Positions 49,395 to 57,965 of a stretch of 64,000 nucleotides of DNA are shown here, one piece after another. The DNA lies in assembly GCF_014490485.1 (NCBI RefSeq), contig NZ_JACTVA010000002.1:62001-126000 (forward strand), read 5' to 3'. Made by a program: the position numbers and the translations under genes. The DNA is from Teichococcus aerophilus (lineage in GTDB: Bacteria; Pseudomonadota; Alphaproteobacteria; Acetobacterales; Acetobacteraceae). The notes beneath the pieces were generated by a model that had not been told where the DNA came from, searched no databases, and saw only the letters and a program-made list of their open reading frames with translations. Within the stretch, counting starts at the first letter, position 1, and the number at the start of each line of letters is the position of its first letter.

Positions 49395-50051
49395 TCAACC
49401 CGGCAGGTGCAGCTTGGCGCCGGTCTGGGCCTGCAGGGCCTCCAGCGTCAGGCCGGGCACCATTTCCAGCACGATGAAGCCGCGGTCCGTCACCTCGATC
49501 ACCGCCAGGTTGGTATAGATGCGGGATACCGCCCCCAGCGCCGTCAGCGGGTAGGAGCAGGTCTCGACCAGCTTGGGCTGGCCGTCCTTGGTGGTGTGCT
49601 CCATCAGCACCCAGAGGCGCTTGGCGCCGGCGGAAAGGTCCATGGCGCCGCCAACAGCCGGGGCATTGTCAGCGGCCGAGGTCGCCCAGTTCGCGATGTC
49701 GCCGTTTTGTGCCACCTCGAAGGCGCCCAGGACGCAGAGGTCCAGATGGCCGCCGCGGATGATGGAGAAGCTGTCCGCGTGGTGGAAGAAGCTGCCGCCG
49801 GGGCGCAGCGTCACCTGCTGCTTGCCGGCATTGATCAGCCAGGGGTCGGCCTGTTCCGGCGTCGGGGCAGGGCCCATGCCCAGCAGGCCGTTCTCGGAAT
49901 GGAAGATCACCTCCCGCTCCTGCGGCACGAAGTCAGCCACCAAAGTTGGCAGGCCGATGCCCAAATTGACGTACCACCCCTCGGGGATGTCGCGCGCCAG
50001 CCGCTCGGCCATCTGCTTGCGGGACATGGTCTGGAAGGACAGGTCGTTCAT
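49395..50051 (-). CDS. pcaJ: 3-oxoadipate CoA-transferase subunit B
   Basis: 218-residue beta subunit of a succinyl-CoA-dependent 3-oxoacid CoA-transferase. The catalytic glutamate is E53 in the motif HSENGLLGMGP. Other blocks are YVNLGIGLPTLVADF, GGHLDLCVLGAFEV and NWATSAADNAPAVGGAMDL. It activates 3-oxoadipate with CoA from succinyl-CoA. ATG 50051 overlaps the PcaI stop by four bases. The alternative 3-oxoacid (acetoacetate) transferase ScoB is very similar; pcaF next door favours 3-oxoadipate. Confidence 0.9.
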   Translation of the reverse strand: MNDLSFQTMSRKQMAERLARDIPEGWYVNLGIGLPTLVADFVPQEREVIFHSENGLLGMGPAPTPEQADPWLINAGKQQVTLRPGGSFFHHADSFSIIRGGHLDLCVLGAFEVAQNGDIANWATSAADNAPAVGGAMDLSAGAKRLWVLMEHTTKDGQPKLVETCSYPLTALGAVSRIYTNLAVIEVTDRGFIVLEMVPGLTLEALQAQTGAKLHLPG

Positions 50052-50743
50052 GCCGCCTTCTCCTGCACGCTGGCGCCATCGACCGGGACTTCGATGACGC
50101 GGTTGACGAAGATGCCGGGGGTCACGACGGTCTCCGGCGGGATGCCACCAAGATCGACGATCCGGTTGGCCTGCACGATGGTCAGGTCCGCCGCCGTCGC
50201 CATCACCGGGTTGAAGTTCCGGCCACTGAGCCGGAAGGTCAGGTTGCCCCAGCGGTCGGCGAGCTCCGCCTGCACCAGTGCCACATCGGCCTTCAGGGCT
50301 AGTTCCAGCACGCAGGGCTTGCCGTTGAACTCGGCGGTCTGCTTGCCCTTGGCCAGCAGGGTGCCGTAGCCCGTCGGGGTGAAGAAGGCCGGAATACCGG
50401 CGCCGGCGGCGCGCAGCCGCTCGGCCAGCGTGCCCTGTGGGACCACTTCCAGTTCGATCTCGTGGTTACGGAACAGTTCCTCGAACACGACCGAGCCAGC
50501 GCTACGGGGGTAGGAGCAGATGATCTTCCGCACCCGCCGCAGTTCCAGCAGCCGCGCCAGACCGATACGGCCCGCACCGGCATTGTTGGCGACGACCGTG
50601 AGCTCCTTCGCGCCGTGCTCGATCAGCCCATCGATCAGCGCATCGGGCTGGCCCACCGAGCCGAAGCCGCCCACCAGCACCGTGCTGCCGTCCTGAACGC
50701 CCGCCATGGCTTCCGCCATGTCGCGCACCACTTTGTTGATCAT
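50048..50743 (-). CDS. pcaI: 3-oxoadipate CoA-transferase subunit A
   Basis: 231-residue alpha subunit. Landmarks are the CoA-binding glycine loop VLVGGFGSVGQPDALIDGL, VVANNAGAGRIGLARLL, the RKIICSYPRS segment and EFNGKPCVLELALKADVALVQA. ATG 50743 follows GGGAGGACAGC, a good ribosome site; longer frames run into the divergent regulator. It is first in the pcaIJF unit. No protocatechuate or catechol ring-cleavage genes are in the window, so upper-pathway genes must be elsewhere. Confidence 0.9.
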   Translation of the reverse strand: MINKVVRDMAEAMAGVQDGSTVLVGGFGSVGQPDALIDGLIEHGAKELTVVANNAGAGRIGLARLLELRRVRKIICSYPRSAGSVVFEELFRNHEIELEVVPQGTLAERLRAAGAGIPAFFTPTGYGTLLAKGKQTAEFNGKPCVLELALKADVALVQAELADRWGNLTFRLSGRNFNPVMATAADLTIVQANRIVDLGGIPPETVVTPGIFVNRVIEVPVDGASVQEKAA

Positions 50744-50804
50744 GCTGTCCTCCCGCATGCCGTTGCCGGCGAGGTTGACTCTTTTGGGCGATCTACGCAA
50801 CGCT

Positions 50805-50819
50805 GTGCGCTATGCGAAC
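50805..50819. promoter_or_regulatory. Candidate IclR operator overlapping the regulator start codon
   Basis: GTGCGC-TAT-GCGAAC is a 6-3-6 palindrome with one mismatch, spanning the ATG at 50812 in the divergent region between pcaI and the IclR gene. PcaR/PobR-type IclR proteins bind short GTTCG-type palindromes. Autoregulation is inferred. Confidence 0.4.
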
Positions 50820-51576
50820 AAACTTGGATGGATCGGAGCTGGAGAAGGGGGATACGCTAGGCGGGCTGGCCCGTGGGCTGGCCGTCATCGAGGCCTTCAA
50901 CCCACAGCGCCCCAAGGCCAGCATCGCTGATATCGCCCGGGCCACTGGCCTGACCCGCGCGGCGGCCCGGCGTTGCCTGCTGACGCTGCAAGGCCTGGGC
51001 TATGCCGAGTTCGACGGCAAGTTCTTCACCCTGACGCCGCGCGTGTTGCGGCTAGGGGGTGCCTACCTCTCCAGCACCCCCTTGCCGGACATCCTGCAGC
51101 CCGAGTTGGAAGCGGTGCGGGAGGCGGTGCACGAATCCTGCTCCGCCGCCATTCTCGACGGACCGGACGTGATCTACGTGGCGCGGAGCGCTGCGCGGCG
51201 GATCATGTCTGTTTCCTTGGGGGTCGGCAGTCGGCTGCCGGCGCATTGCACGTCGCTCGGGCGCGCGCTGCTCTCGGCACTGCCGGAGTCACGGTTGGAG
51301 GCCTTTCTGGCGCAGGTGCAGCCGGGCCCGCTGGCCGAGCACACGCGCGGCGCCGTGCAGGCCGCACGGGCGGCGGGCTATGCGTTGGTGAATGAGGAAC
51401 TGGAACCAGGCCTGCGCTCCGTCGCCATGCCGGTGCGGGACATGCGTGGGCGGTGCGTGGCGGCCATCAATATCGGTGCCCATGCCGGGCGCGCGACGGA
51501 TGCTGTGGTGGAGGGGCTATTCCTGCCGGCCCTCCGCCGTGCGGTGACCCGGCTGGGGGAGCGGATCCCTGGATAA
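50812..51576 (+). CDS. IclR-family regulator, PcaR/PcaU-like
   Basis: 254-residue regulator. An N-terminal winged helix (about 15-75; PKASIADIARATGLTRAAARRCLLTLQ) is followed by the IclR ligand-binding domain (SCSAAILDGPDVIYVARSA, SLGRALLSALPE, GYALVNEELEPGLRSVAMPVRD). These patterns match the PcaR/PobR/CatR group that senses aromatic acids or beta-ketoadipate. It diverges from pcaIJF and is the obvious regulator of it. The ATG at 50812 is the only methionine before the HTH; a TTG five codons in is possible. It converges on rpoD across a perfect hairpin. Confidence 0.92.
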   Translation: MRTNLDGSELEKGDTLGGLARGLAVIEAFNPQRPKASIADIARATGLTRAAARRCLLTLQGLGYAEFDGKFFTLTPRVLRLGGAYLSSTPLPDILQPELEAVREAVHESCSAAILDGPDVIYVARSAARRIMSVSLGVGSRLPAHCTSLGRALLSALPESRLEAFLAQVQPGPLAEHTRGAVQAARAAGYALVNEELEPGLRSVAMPVRDMRGRCVAAINIGAHAGRATDAVVEGLFLPALRRAVTRLGERIPG

Positions 51577-51580
51577 AGCA

Positions 51581-51608
51581 AGGGCGGGATGGTTGCCCAT
51601 CCCGCCCT
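51581..51608. terminator. Bidirectional hairpin between IclR gene and rpoD-like gene
   Basis: A perfect 12-bp stem (51581-51592 with 51597-51608) and loop TTGC lie between two convergent stops, five bases from each. No T-run, but the symmetry suits termination on both strands. Confidence 0.65.
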
Positions 51609-51612
51609 GGTC

Positions 51613-53415
51613 TCAGGCGAGGAAGCTGCGCAGCGCGCGGCCGCGCCGGGACTGCTGGAGCTTTTTCAACGCCTTCGCCTCGATCTGGCGAATACGCTCG
51701 CGGGTCACGTTGAAGGTGCGGCCCACCTCTTCCAGCGTGTGCTCGTTTTCGGCGCCGATGCCGAAACGCATCCGCAGGATACGCTCCTCGCGCGGGCTGA
51801 GGCCGGACAACACGTTGGTCGCCGCGTCGCGGAGCGAGGAGCGGGCGGCCGCATCGAACGGCATCACCGCGTTCTCGTCCTCGATCAGGTCGCCCAGGCG
51901 GCCGTCATCCTCTTCGCCGATCGGCGCTTCCAGGCTGATCGGCTCACGCGCCAGGCGCTGCACGGTGCGCACCTTGTCCGGCGACATGCCCAGCTCGCCC
52001 GCCAGCTCTTCCGGCGTCGGCTCGCGGCCGGCCTTCTGGGCGAAGCGGCGGCTGGTGCGCGCCACCTTGGCCGCGGTCTCCGTCATGTGCACGGGGACGC
52101 GGATGGTGCGGGACTGGTCGGCGATCGAGCGGGTGATCGCCTGCCGGACCCACCAGGTGGCGTAGGTGCCGAACTTGAAGCCACGGCGCCAGTCGAACTT
52201 CTCGACCGCCCGCATCAGGCCGATATTGCCTTCCTGGATCAGGTCGCCAAACATCAGGCCGCGGTTGCGGTAGCGCTTGGCGATATGCACCACGAGGCGG
52301 AGATTGGCCTGGACCAGCTCCTCCTTCGCACGGCGCATCTGCCGCTCGCCCTGGGCGACTGCGTTGCAGACCTCGCGCAGGCGGCTGGCCGAGAGACCAT
52401 TCTCCTGCTCCAGCACCGCGATGTCCTTGCGGACATTGGCAAGCTCGCCGGCCAGGTCGATGACCGGCGCGCCACGGCGGCGTGGCTTCTCCAGCTTCAG
52501 CACGGCCTGGATAGAAGCTTCGCTGCCGTCCCACAGGCGCAGGAAGTCGGGATGCGGGACGCCGCTGCCCTGGGCGGCGCGCGAGGCGCGGCCATCCAGC
52601 GCCATCAGCTTGCGCTTGGCTTCCCGCACGGTGCCGACCAGCAGATCCAGCCGCGCCGGGCGCAGGTGGACATTCGCCAGCAGGCTGGCGAGCTCGATCT
52701 TCAGCGCTTCCGCTTCCGCACCCGTCAGGTTGGGCAGCGGGGTGCGCGCGGCGAACAGCGCTTCGAAGGAGGCCAGAACCTCCGGCTTCATCTTCTCTTC
52801 AAGCGTCGAGTGAAGCGCGGGGTCCGCGTCCTCGCTCTCCGCCGTCGTCTCGCCGGACTGCGCGGCGTCGGCCGCGGCCATCGCCTCGACCTCGACCATG
52901 TCGCGCAGCGGCACCTGGCTCTGCACCATCGCCTCGTACCACGCGGTCAGCATGGTAAAGGTGGCGGGGTGCTCGCACAGGCCAGCGAGCATGTCGTCAC
53001 GGCCGGCTTCGATCCGCTGGGCGACGGCGATCTCCGCCTCGCGCGTCAGCAGGTCGGTACCGCTCATCTCGCGCAGGAACATGCGCACGGGGTCGTCGGT
53101 GCGGCTGAGGGAGGCCTCATCCACATTGCCGTCGGAACCCTGGCTCTCCCGCGCTACGGGCGCACCATTCTCGTCGACCGTTTCCTCGGCAGCGTCCTCG
53201 CTGGCCTCGGTCTCGGCGTTCTCGTCCTCGGCTTCCGGCTGGACCTCGTCGTCCTCGCCAACCCAAGTGCTGGGCGCAGCCGCGGGGGTTTCGCCCTCAC
53301 GGCGGCTCCAGGCGCTATCGTGGAAGTTACCGAAGGCGCCCGTCCGTGCGCGGAGCGCGGGCTCGTTCTCCGCCTCGTCCTGATCCATCGCCGCCTGCGT
53401 AAACATCCCGTCCAT
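51613..53415 (-). CDS. rpoD: RpoD-type (group 1) sigma factor without recognisable region 1.1
   Basis: 600-residue sigma-70. Regions are visible in order: 1.2 from about 107 ([13 protein letters not shown]), a shortened non-conserved insert (about 145-330), 2.1-2.4 at 363-443 ([49 protein letters not shown]), region 3 at 450-510, and 4.2 ending [17 protein letters not shown]. Residues 1-106 are acidic, low-complexity sequence with no region 1.1 helical fold, which RpoD normally has. dnaG is not adjacent. It may be the housekeeping factor with a diverged N-terminus or a second RpoD paralogue. Confidence 0.88.
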   Translation of the reverse strand: MDGMFTQAAMDQDEAENEPALRARTGAFGNFHDSAWSRREGETPAAAPSTWVGEDDEVQPEAEDENAETEASEDAAEETVDENGAPVARESQGSDGNVDEASLSRTDDPVRMFLREMSGTDLLTREAEIAVAQRIEAGRDDMLAGLCEHPATFTMLTAWYEAMVQSQVPLRDMVEVEAMAAADAAQSGETTAESEDADPALHSTLEEKMKPEVLASFEALFAARTPLPNLTGAEAEALKIELASLLANVHLRPARLDLLVGTVREAKRKLMALDGRASRAAQGSGVPHPDFLRLWDGSEASIQAVLKLEKPRRRGAPVIDLAGELANVRKDIAVLEQENGLSASRLREVCNAVAQGERQMRRAKEELVQANLRLVVHIAKRYRNRGLMFGDLIQEGNIGLMRAVEKFDWRRGFKFGTYATWWVRQAITRSIADQSRTIRVPVHMTETAAKVARTSRRFAQKAGREPTPEELAGELGMSPDKVRTVQRLAREPISLEAPIGEEDDGRLGDLIEDENAVMPFDAAARSSLRDAATNVLSGLSPREERILRMRFGIGAENEHTLEEVGRTFNVTRERIRQIEAKALKKLQQSRRGRALRSFLA

Positions 53416-53968
53416 GCTTCAGACCTGCGCCTTCTTCATTCTGTGGGGGCTGGGGGTTACCCAACCAAACGGCGCCTGTGCCCCCTTCCGCCACGAGAAC
53501 GCGCCGCGTCCGACCGCCAGGGGGCGTGACAGGACAACTTGCGTCGGGGGGAGGGCGCGCCGTCTGGCGACCGGACCTCTACATAGGCAGTCCCGCGCCA
53601 ACGCACACCCCTAAACTGTCATATTGACCTTGGGTTGACGATGGTCAGGCATGCACAAAAGCGGGGCAAAGCCAACAGAAACAAGTTCCATGGGGCCTCT
53701 CTTCATGCCTTGGGCAACGTCGAAGAGCATGATTCGAAGCTCTCGTTGCCGGGCAATGAGAGCATTTCATCAACCCATGCCCAGATGCAAGCATGGAGGG
53801 CGGCTGCCAAGAGTGATGCTGTAGGCGACAATCTGCTTGTCTGGCAGGCAAGGCTTAGCACTCACTGGCAAGAAAGATCGAAAATCGGTCAAATTCTTGC
53901 TTGCCGCATCGCAATTACCATCGGACAGTAAGAATCTGACCGCCGATCCTTTCATAGGACGAAACGCG
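53416..53968. other. 553-bp non-coding gap with lower GC
   Basis: Between the divergently placed rpoD-like and IclR genes. From about 53600 the sequence is visibly poorer in G and C than the flanks, and open frames there lack codon bias. It must carry the rpoD promoter on the minus strand. A 13-bp imperfect inverted repeat lies near its right end. I see no tRNA, known riboswitch or mobile element in it. Confidence 0.6.
53886..53942. promoter_or_regulatory. Inverted repeat upstream of IclR regulator
   Basis: CGGTCAAATTCTT (53886-53898) and AAGAATCTGACCG (53930-53942) match at 12 of 13 positions, with outer GATCG/CGATC also paired further out. It ends 26 bases before the predicted TTG start of the IclR gene. 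It may be a regulator site or a leader hairpin. Confidence 0.4.
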
Positions 53969-54754
53969 TTGCCAGTCGCAGCCGACCAAGACAGTAGCCT
54001 CCGCACACTTTCTCGCGCCTCCACGTTGCTGCGCCATCTCGCGGGTTCCCCAACGCGCTCCTGGAGGCTGACTGACCTGGCGGCTGCGTCCGGCTTGCAC
54101 AAGGCGACGGTCCACCGCTTGCTCGGCGGCCTGATGGCGGAGGGGCTGGTGCAGCCGATCCCCGGTGGCTACGCGCTCGGCCCCCAGGCCTGGTTGATTG
54201 GCCGCGCCGCCGCCCAGCGCTTTGACCTCAGCGCCTTCGCACTGCCCTCTCTGCGCCGAATCGCGGACGAGACCGGCGACGTCGCATTGCTGGGCGTCCT
54301 GGCCGGCCACCACACCCATTGCGTGGCGCGGGAGGAAGGCGACTCGCCGATCCTGCCGACCTCTATCCGCGTCGGCTCCATCCACCCGCTCGGCTGCGGT
54401 GCCCATGCCCTGGCGCTGCTGGCCGCCCTGCCGGATGACGAGGTGAACCGCGCGATCCAGGCCACGGCGCCCGAGCGGATTGGGCGGTACGCGCCGATCA
54501 CCGAAACCTATCTGCGTACCGGCGTCGCCGAGACCCGGGCCCAGGGCTATGCCATTAACGAAGGGGTCATCGTCCCCGGCATGACGGCCATTGCCATGGT
54601 CGCCAACGATGCCTGGGGCCGGCCGATCGTGGCGTTGAGCTGCTCGGCGGTGTCGGACCGCCTGTTGCCGGATAAGCGCCCGGCTATCGTCTCCATGCTG
54701 CGGCAGGAGGTCGAGCGGATCGAGGCCCGGTTGCGTCCCACCGTGGACGCCTGA
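53969..54754 (+). CDS. IclR-family transcriptional regulator
   Basis: 261-residue regulator. Winged helix at about 12-75 (SRASTLLRHLAGSPTRSWRLTDLAAASGLHKATVHRLL) with the IclR effector domain after it (DETGDVALLGVLAGHHTHCVAREEGD, GCGAHALALLAALPDDE, GYAINEGVIVPGMTAIAMVAND). I chose the TTG at 53969, which has AGGAC eight bases upstream; an upstream TTG at 53837 would add 44 residues with no resemblance to the family. It is followed by a strong terminator, then by the organosulfur operon. Whether it controls that operon is unknown. Confidence 0.87.
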   Translation: MPVAADQDSSLRTLSRASTLLRHLAGSPTRSWRLTDLAAASGLHKATVHRLLGGLMAEGLVQPIPGGYALGPQAWLIGRAAAQRFDLSAFALPSLRRIADETGDVALLGVLAGHHTHCVAREEGDSPILPTSIRVGSIHPLGCGAHALALLAALPDDEVNRAIQATAPERIGRYAPITETYLRTGVAETRAQGYAINEGVIVPGMTAIAMVANDAWGRPIVALSCSAVSDRLLPDKRPAIVSMLRQEVERIEARLRPTVDA

Positions 54755-54809
54755 GGCCGGTTTAATTCCCGACCGCGTCGCGTGATATGTGCCAGGAGGC
54801 ACCCAAGAT

Positions 54810-54839
54810 AGCCGTCCTGCCTGCAGGGCGGCTTTTTTT
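54810..54839 (+). terminator. Intrinsic terminator after the IclR gene
   Basis: An 11-bp stem with one G-T pair (54810-54820 with 54823-54833), a two-base loop and seven consecutive T residues. The clearest intrinsic terminator in this half of the window. It separates the regulator from the sulfur operon. Confidence 0.9.
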
Positions 54840-54918
54840 GTTCCAGGCAAAACAAGGCTTTGGGTATTGCGCGCGCCTAAAGCGGCTGGCGATGGGATCT
54901 CCGCGCGCAATAAGTTAA

Positions 54919-54948
54919 TTGACTCATTACGCGATGTCGTTTGAGATA
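54919..54948 (+). promoter_or_regulatory. Possible promoter of the organosulfur operon
   Basis: TTGACT (54919-54924) and a weak GAGATA (54943-54948) are separated by 18 bases, about 55 bases before the first gene. The -35 is convincing and the -10 poor. The local sequence is AT-richer, as expected of a promoter. Confidence 0.3.
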
Positions 54949-55004
54949 AACCCGTTCACAATGCGTGATACGGGACGGCGTCCCCTTCCCGTGGGGGTTT
55001 CCAG

Positions 55005-56114
55005 ATGACGCAGCAGTATTCCACAGCTTCTAAGACCGCCCGCCCCCAGGGGCGTCGCAGCGTTCTGGCGGCGCTCGGCCTCGGCGGTCTCGCCTTGCCG
55101 CTCGCCGGCTTCGCCCCGCTGGGCGCCGAGCGCAGGGCGTTCGAGGCGATGCTGAAGAATACGCCCACCTGTCTGGCCCCCGTCGCTGCCCCAGGCGCTG
55201 CCGCTGGCCCGCTGCGGAAGCTGACCATCGCCTGGAACGCCACCTCCATCTGCACCTCCCCTGTCGAGGTCGCACGGCGCAGCGGCATTCTGGCGCGCCA
55301 TGGGCTGGAGGTGGAGCTGGTCAATTTCGGCGGCTCCACGGAAGCGCTGCTGGAGGCCATCGCCACCCGCAAGGCGGATGCCGGGGTGGGCATGGCGCTG
55401 CGCTGGTTGAAGCCGTTGGAGATGGGCTTCGACGTCAAGATCACCGGCGGCACGCATGGCGGTTGCCTGCGGCTCGCCGGGCCTGCCTCGGCGGGGCTGA
55501 CGAACGACATCAACTCGGTGCGCGGCAAGACCATCGCGGTCAGCGACATGGCGGGCGCGGACAAGAACTTCTTCTCCATGCTGCTGAAGCGCCGCGGCAT
55601 CGACCCGGACCGGGACGTCACCTGGCGCGTCTTTCCGCCGCATGTCTTCGGCCTTGCGCTGGAGCGTGGCGAGGCGCACGCCTTTGCGGCCGGTGACCCA
55701 ATTGCCTGGACCCTGGTGCGGGACAAGCAACTGGTCGAGGTCGCCACCAACCTGACCGGTGAATGGGCGCAGCGCGCCTGCTGCATCATCGGCGTCTCCG
55801 GCGCCCTGGTGAAGAACGACCCGCAGGCGGCTGCCGCCCTGACCCGCGCGCTGATCGAGGCGCAGCACCTTGCCGCGTCCGACCTCTCGATCGCTGCCGA
55901 CGCCTTCATGGATTACGCGCCGGGCCGGGTGAACCGTGACGACCTGATCGCCATGCTGAGCAGCCACACCCACGGCCACAGCCCCGCCGGTACCGACATC
56001 CGCCGCGAGATCGAGCTGTATGCCGAGGAGCTCAAGGCCGTCGGCGTCATGCGCGCCAACACCGATCCGAAGCGCTTCGCCGAGCGGGTAACCGCCGACG
56101 TGCTGAGCGTGTGA
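55005..56114 (+). CDS. ABC transporter substrate-binding protein, sulfonate/nitrate type
   Basis: 369-residue periplasmic binding protein of the SsuA/NrtA/TauA group. A Tat-like signal (RRSVLAALGLGGLALPLAG) opens it. The ligand domain follows: KLTIAWNATSICTSPVEVARRSGILARHGLEVELV, TRKADAGVGMALRWLKPLEMGFDVKITGG and VRGKTIAVSDMAGADKNFFSMLLKRRGIDPDRDVTW (the last broken by two helices). It delivers an organosulfur anion to the adjoining permease. ATG 55005 follows GGGGGTTTCCAG. It heads the operon. Confidence 0.9.
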   Translation: MTQQYSTASKTARPQGRRSVLAALGLGGLALPLAGFAPLGAERRAFEAMLKNTPTCLAPVAAPGAAAGPLRKLTIAWNATSICTSPVEVARRSGILARHGLEVELVNFGGSTEALLEAIATRKADAGVGMALRWLKPLEMGFDVKITGGTHGGCLRLAGPASAGLTNDINSVRGKTIAVSDMAGADKNFFSMLLKRRGIDPDRDVTWRVFPPHVFGLALERGEAHAFAAGDPIAWTLVRDKQLVEVATNLTGEWAQRACCIIGVSGALVKNDPQAAAALTRALIEAQHLAASDLSIAADAFMDYAPGRVNRDDLIAMLSSHTHGHSPAGTDIRREIELYAEELKAVGVMRANTDPKRFAERVTADVLSV

Positions 56115-56127
56115 GGGAGATGACCTG

Positions 56128-57129
56128 ATGAGTGCATCTGGAATCACCGTCGCCGCACCCGGCGTCACGCCACGCGCTTCGGCGCCGGCATTGTGGCTGG
56201 GCGGGCTGCTGGCCGGCGGCATCTGGCTGGGCGCCGCGGCCTTCACCGCTTGGCTGCCGGACGAGATCGAGGTCGGCCGCACGCAGGAGCTGGCGCTGCT
56301 GGCCGCCGTGCTGGGCGGCCTGGCCGTGCTGGCGGCACTGACCTCCGGCCTGTTTGGCGAGGCTGGGCTGAAGCTGCGCAAGGCCGGGCCGTGGCTCTCC
56401 GTCCTCGGCCTGGCGCTGATCGGCTGGGAGTGGCTGACAGCCAAGAGCGGCACCTTGCCGCTGCCGTTCTTCGCCTCCCCGCAAGGTCTTCTGGAAGTCT
56501 ATCTGGAGGACTGGCCGCGCCTGGGTGAGAGCGTGCTGCGCTCCCTCTGGCTGCTGCTGACCGGCTACGCCATCGGCGCCTTCGCCGGCTTCGTGGCGGG
56601 CGTCGCGCTCGGCTGGTCCAAGGCCATCGGCTACTGGGTGCACCCGGTGCTGCGGCTGATCGGGCCGCTGCCGGCCACCGCCTGGCTGCCGATCGCCTTC
56701 TTCGTCTTCCCGACCAGCGGCAGCGCCAGCACCTTCCTGGTGGCCCTGGCCGCCTGGTTCCCGGTGACGGTGCTGACCTGGTCCGGCGTCGTCGGCGTCA
56801 ACCGTAACTACTACGACATCGCCCGCACGCTGGGCGCCAGCCAGACCTTCCTGGTGCTGAAGGTGGCCATTCCGGCCGCCCTGCCACAGGTCTTCGTCGG
56901 CCTGTTCATGGGGTTGGGCGCGTCCTTCTCCGTGCTCGTGGTGGCGGAGATGCTCGGCGTGAAGGCCGGGCTGGGCTGGTACCTGCAATGGGCCCAGGGC
57001 TGGGCTGCCTACGGCAACATGTATGCGGCCCTCGTCGTGATGGCGCTGATGTGCTCTGGCCTGACGACACTCCTCTTCAAGAGCCGCGACCGCCTGCTGG
57101 CGTGGCAGAAAGGCACGGTGCGGTGGTGA
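56128..57129 (+). CDS. ABC transporter permease, sulfonate/nitrate type
   Basis: 333-residue permease with the SsuC/TauC family block VAEMLGVKAGLGWYLQWA near the C-terminus and the EAA loop NYYDIARTLGASQTFLVLKVAIPAALPQ. The N-terminal 90 residues contain two extra membrane helices (ALWLGGLLAGGIWLGAAAF, LALLAAVLGGLAVLAAL) beyond the usual core, making it longer than SsuC (about 260). Start 13 bases after the binding protein; the stop overlaps the ATPase start (GTGA). Confidence 0.9.
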   Translation: MSASGITVAAPGVTPRASAPALWLGGLLAGGIWLGAAAFTAWLPDEIEVGRTQELALLAAVLGGLAVLAALTSGLFGEAGLKLRKAGPWLSVLGLALIGWEWLTAKSGTLPLPFFASPQGLLEVYLEDWPRLGESVLRSLWLLLTGYAIGAFAGFVAGVALGWSKAIGYWVHPVLRLIGPLPATAWLPIAFFVFPTSGSASTFLVALAAWFPVTVLTWSGVVGVNRNYYDIARTLGASQTFLVLKVAIPAALPQVFVGLFMGLGASFSVLVVAEMLGVKAGLGWYLQWAQGWAAYGNMYAALVVMALMCSGLTTLLFKSRDRLLAWQKGTVRW

Positions 57130-57908
57130 GCGCGAATCTGCAGACCGCCGGCTCCGCCGCCGGCATGGCCGTGGGCATCCACGGCGTCAGCCACAGCTTC
57201 CAGCTAGAGGATCGGCCGCTGCCGGTGCTGGACGACGTGTCCATCGACGTGCAGCCGGGCGAGTTCGTCGCCCTGCTGGGCCCCTCCGGCTGCGGCAAGT
57301 CGACCCTGCTGCGGCTGCTCGCCGGGCTGGACCAGCCGAGCGAGGGCAGGGTGGTCGGCGACGGCGCCGACATCACCGCGCCCGACCCCTCCCGCGTCTT
57401 GGTGTTCCAGGACCCGACCTTGTACCCGTGGCGCACGGTGCAGGCCAACGTGGCGCTGGGGCTGGAGGCGCGCGGGTTGCTGAAGACGCAGGGCCACCGC
57501 GTCGGCGATGCCATCCGGCTGGTGGGCCTTGCGGGGTTTGAGGCCGCCTACCCGCACCAGCTTTCCGGCGGCATGGCACAGCGCGTGGCGCTGGCCCGGG
57601 CGCTGGTGAACGACCCGCGCCTGCTGCTGCTGGATGAGCCTTTGGGCAAGCTGGACAGCCTGACGCGGCTGTCCATGCAGGGGGAGCTCGTCTCGCTCTG
57701 GCAGCGCTCCGGCCTGACGGCGCTGCTGGTGACGCACGATGTCGAGGAAGCGCTGATCCTGGCCCAGCGCGTCATCGTCTTCAGCCCGCGCCCGGCGCGC
57801 ATCGCGGCGGAGCTGGTGGTGGACCGGCCCTACCCGCGCCATCGCGACGACCCGCATCTGGTGGAACTGCGCCGCCAGGCCCTGGCCGTCCTCGGTCTCG
57901 ATAGCTGA
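57126..57908 (+). CDS. ABC transporter ATP-binding protein, sulfonate/nitrate type
   Basis: 260-residue ATPase of the SsuB/TauB group. Walker A is GPSGCGKS at 52-59, the Q-loop is [13 protein letters not shown], the signature is [15 protein letters not shown] and Walker B is [12 protein letters not shown]. The H-loop is [12 protein letters not shown] 57126 overlaps the permease stop; GTG 57123 is one codon earlier and also possible. It powers uptake by the two preceding gene products. Confidence 0.93.
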   Translation: MSANLQTAGSAAGMAVGIHGVSHSFQLEDRPLPVLDDVSIDVQPGEFVALLGPSGCGKSTLLRLLAGLDQPSEGRVVGDGADITAPDPSRVLVFQDPTLYPWRTVQANVALGLEARGLLKTQGHRVGDAIRLVGLAGFEAAYPHQLSGGMAQRVALARALVNDPRLLLLDEPLGKLDSLTRLSMQGELVSLWQRSGLTALLVTHDVEEALILAQRVIVFSPRPARIAAELVVDRPYPRHRDDPHLVELRRQALAVLGLDS

Positions 57909-57965
57909 GGGCAACCGCGCCGGGCCCAGCCCCGGCGCGGCCTGCCCGATTAGGAGGTGACTGCC

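Noticed and set aside
51589-53529. Long open frame on the plus strand opposite the sigma factor gene
   Set aside because: It mirrors the GC-biased codons of rpoD; the translation is low-complexity (His/Arg/Leu/Gly) with no domain, while the minus strand is an unmistakable sigma-70.
53635-53931. 98-codon frame in the gap before the IclR gene
   Set aside because: Starts at TTG without a ribosome site, has no codon bias, and runs through a region with other open frames and a structured repeat; treated as non-coding.
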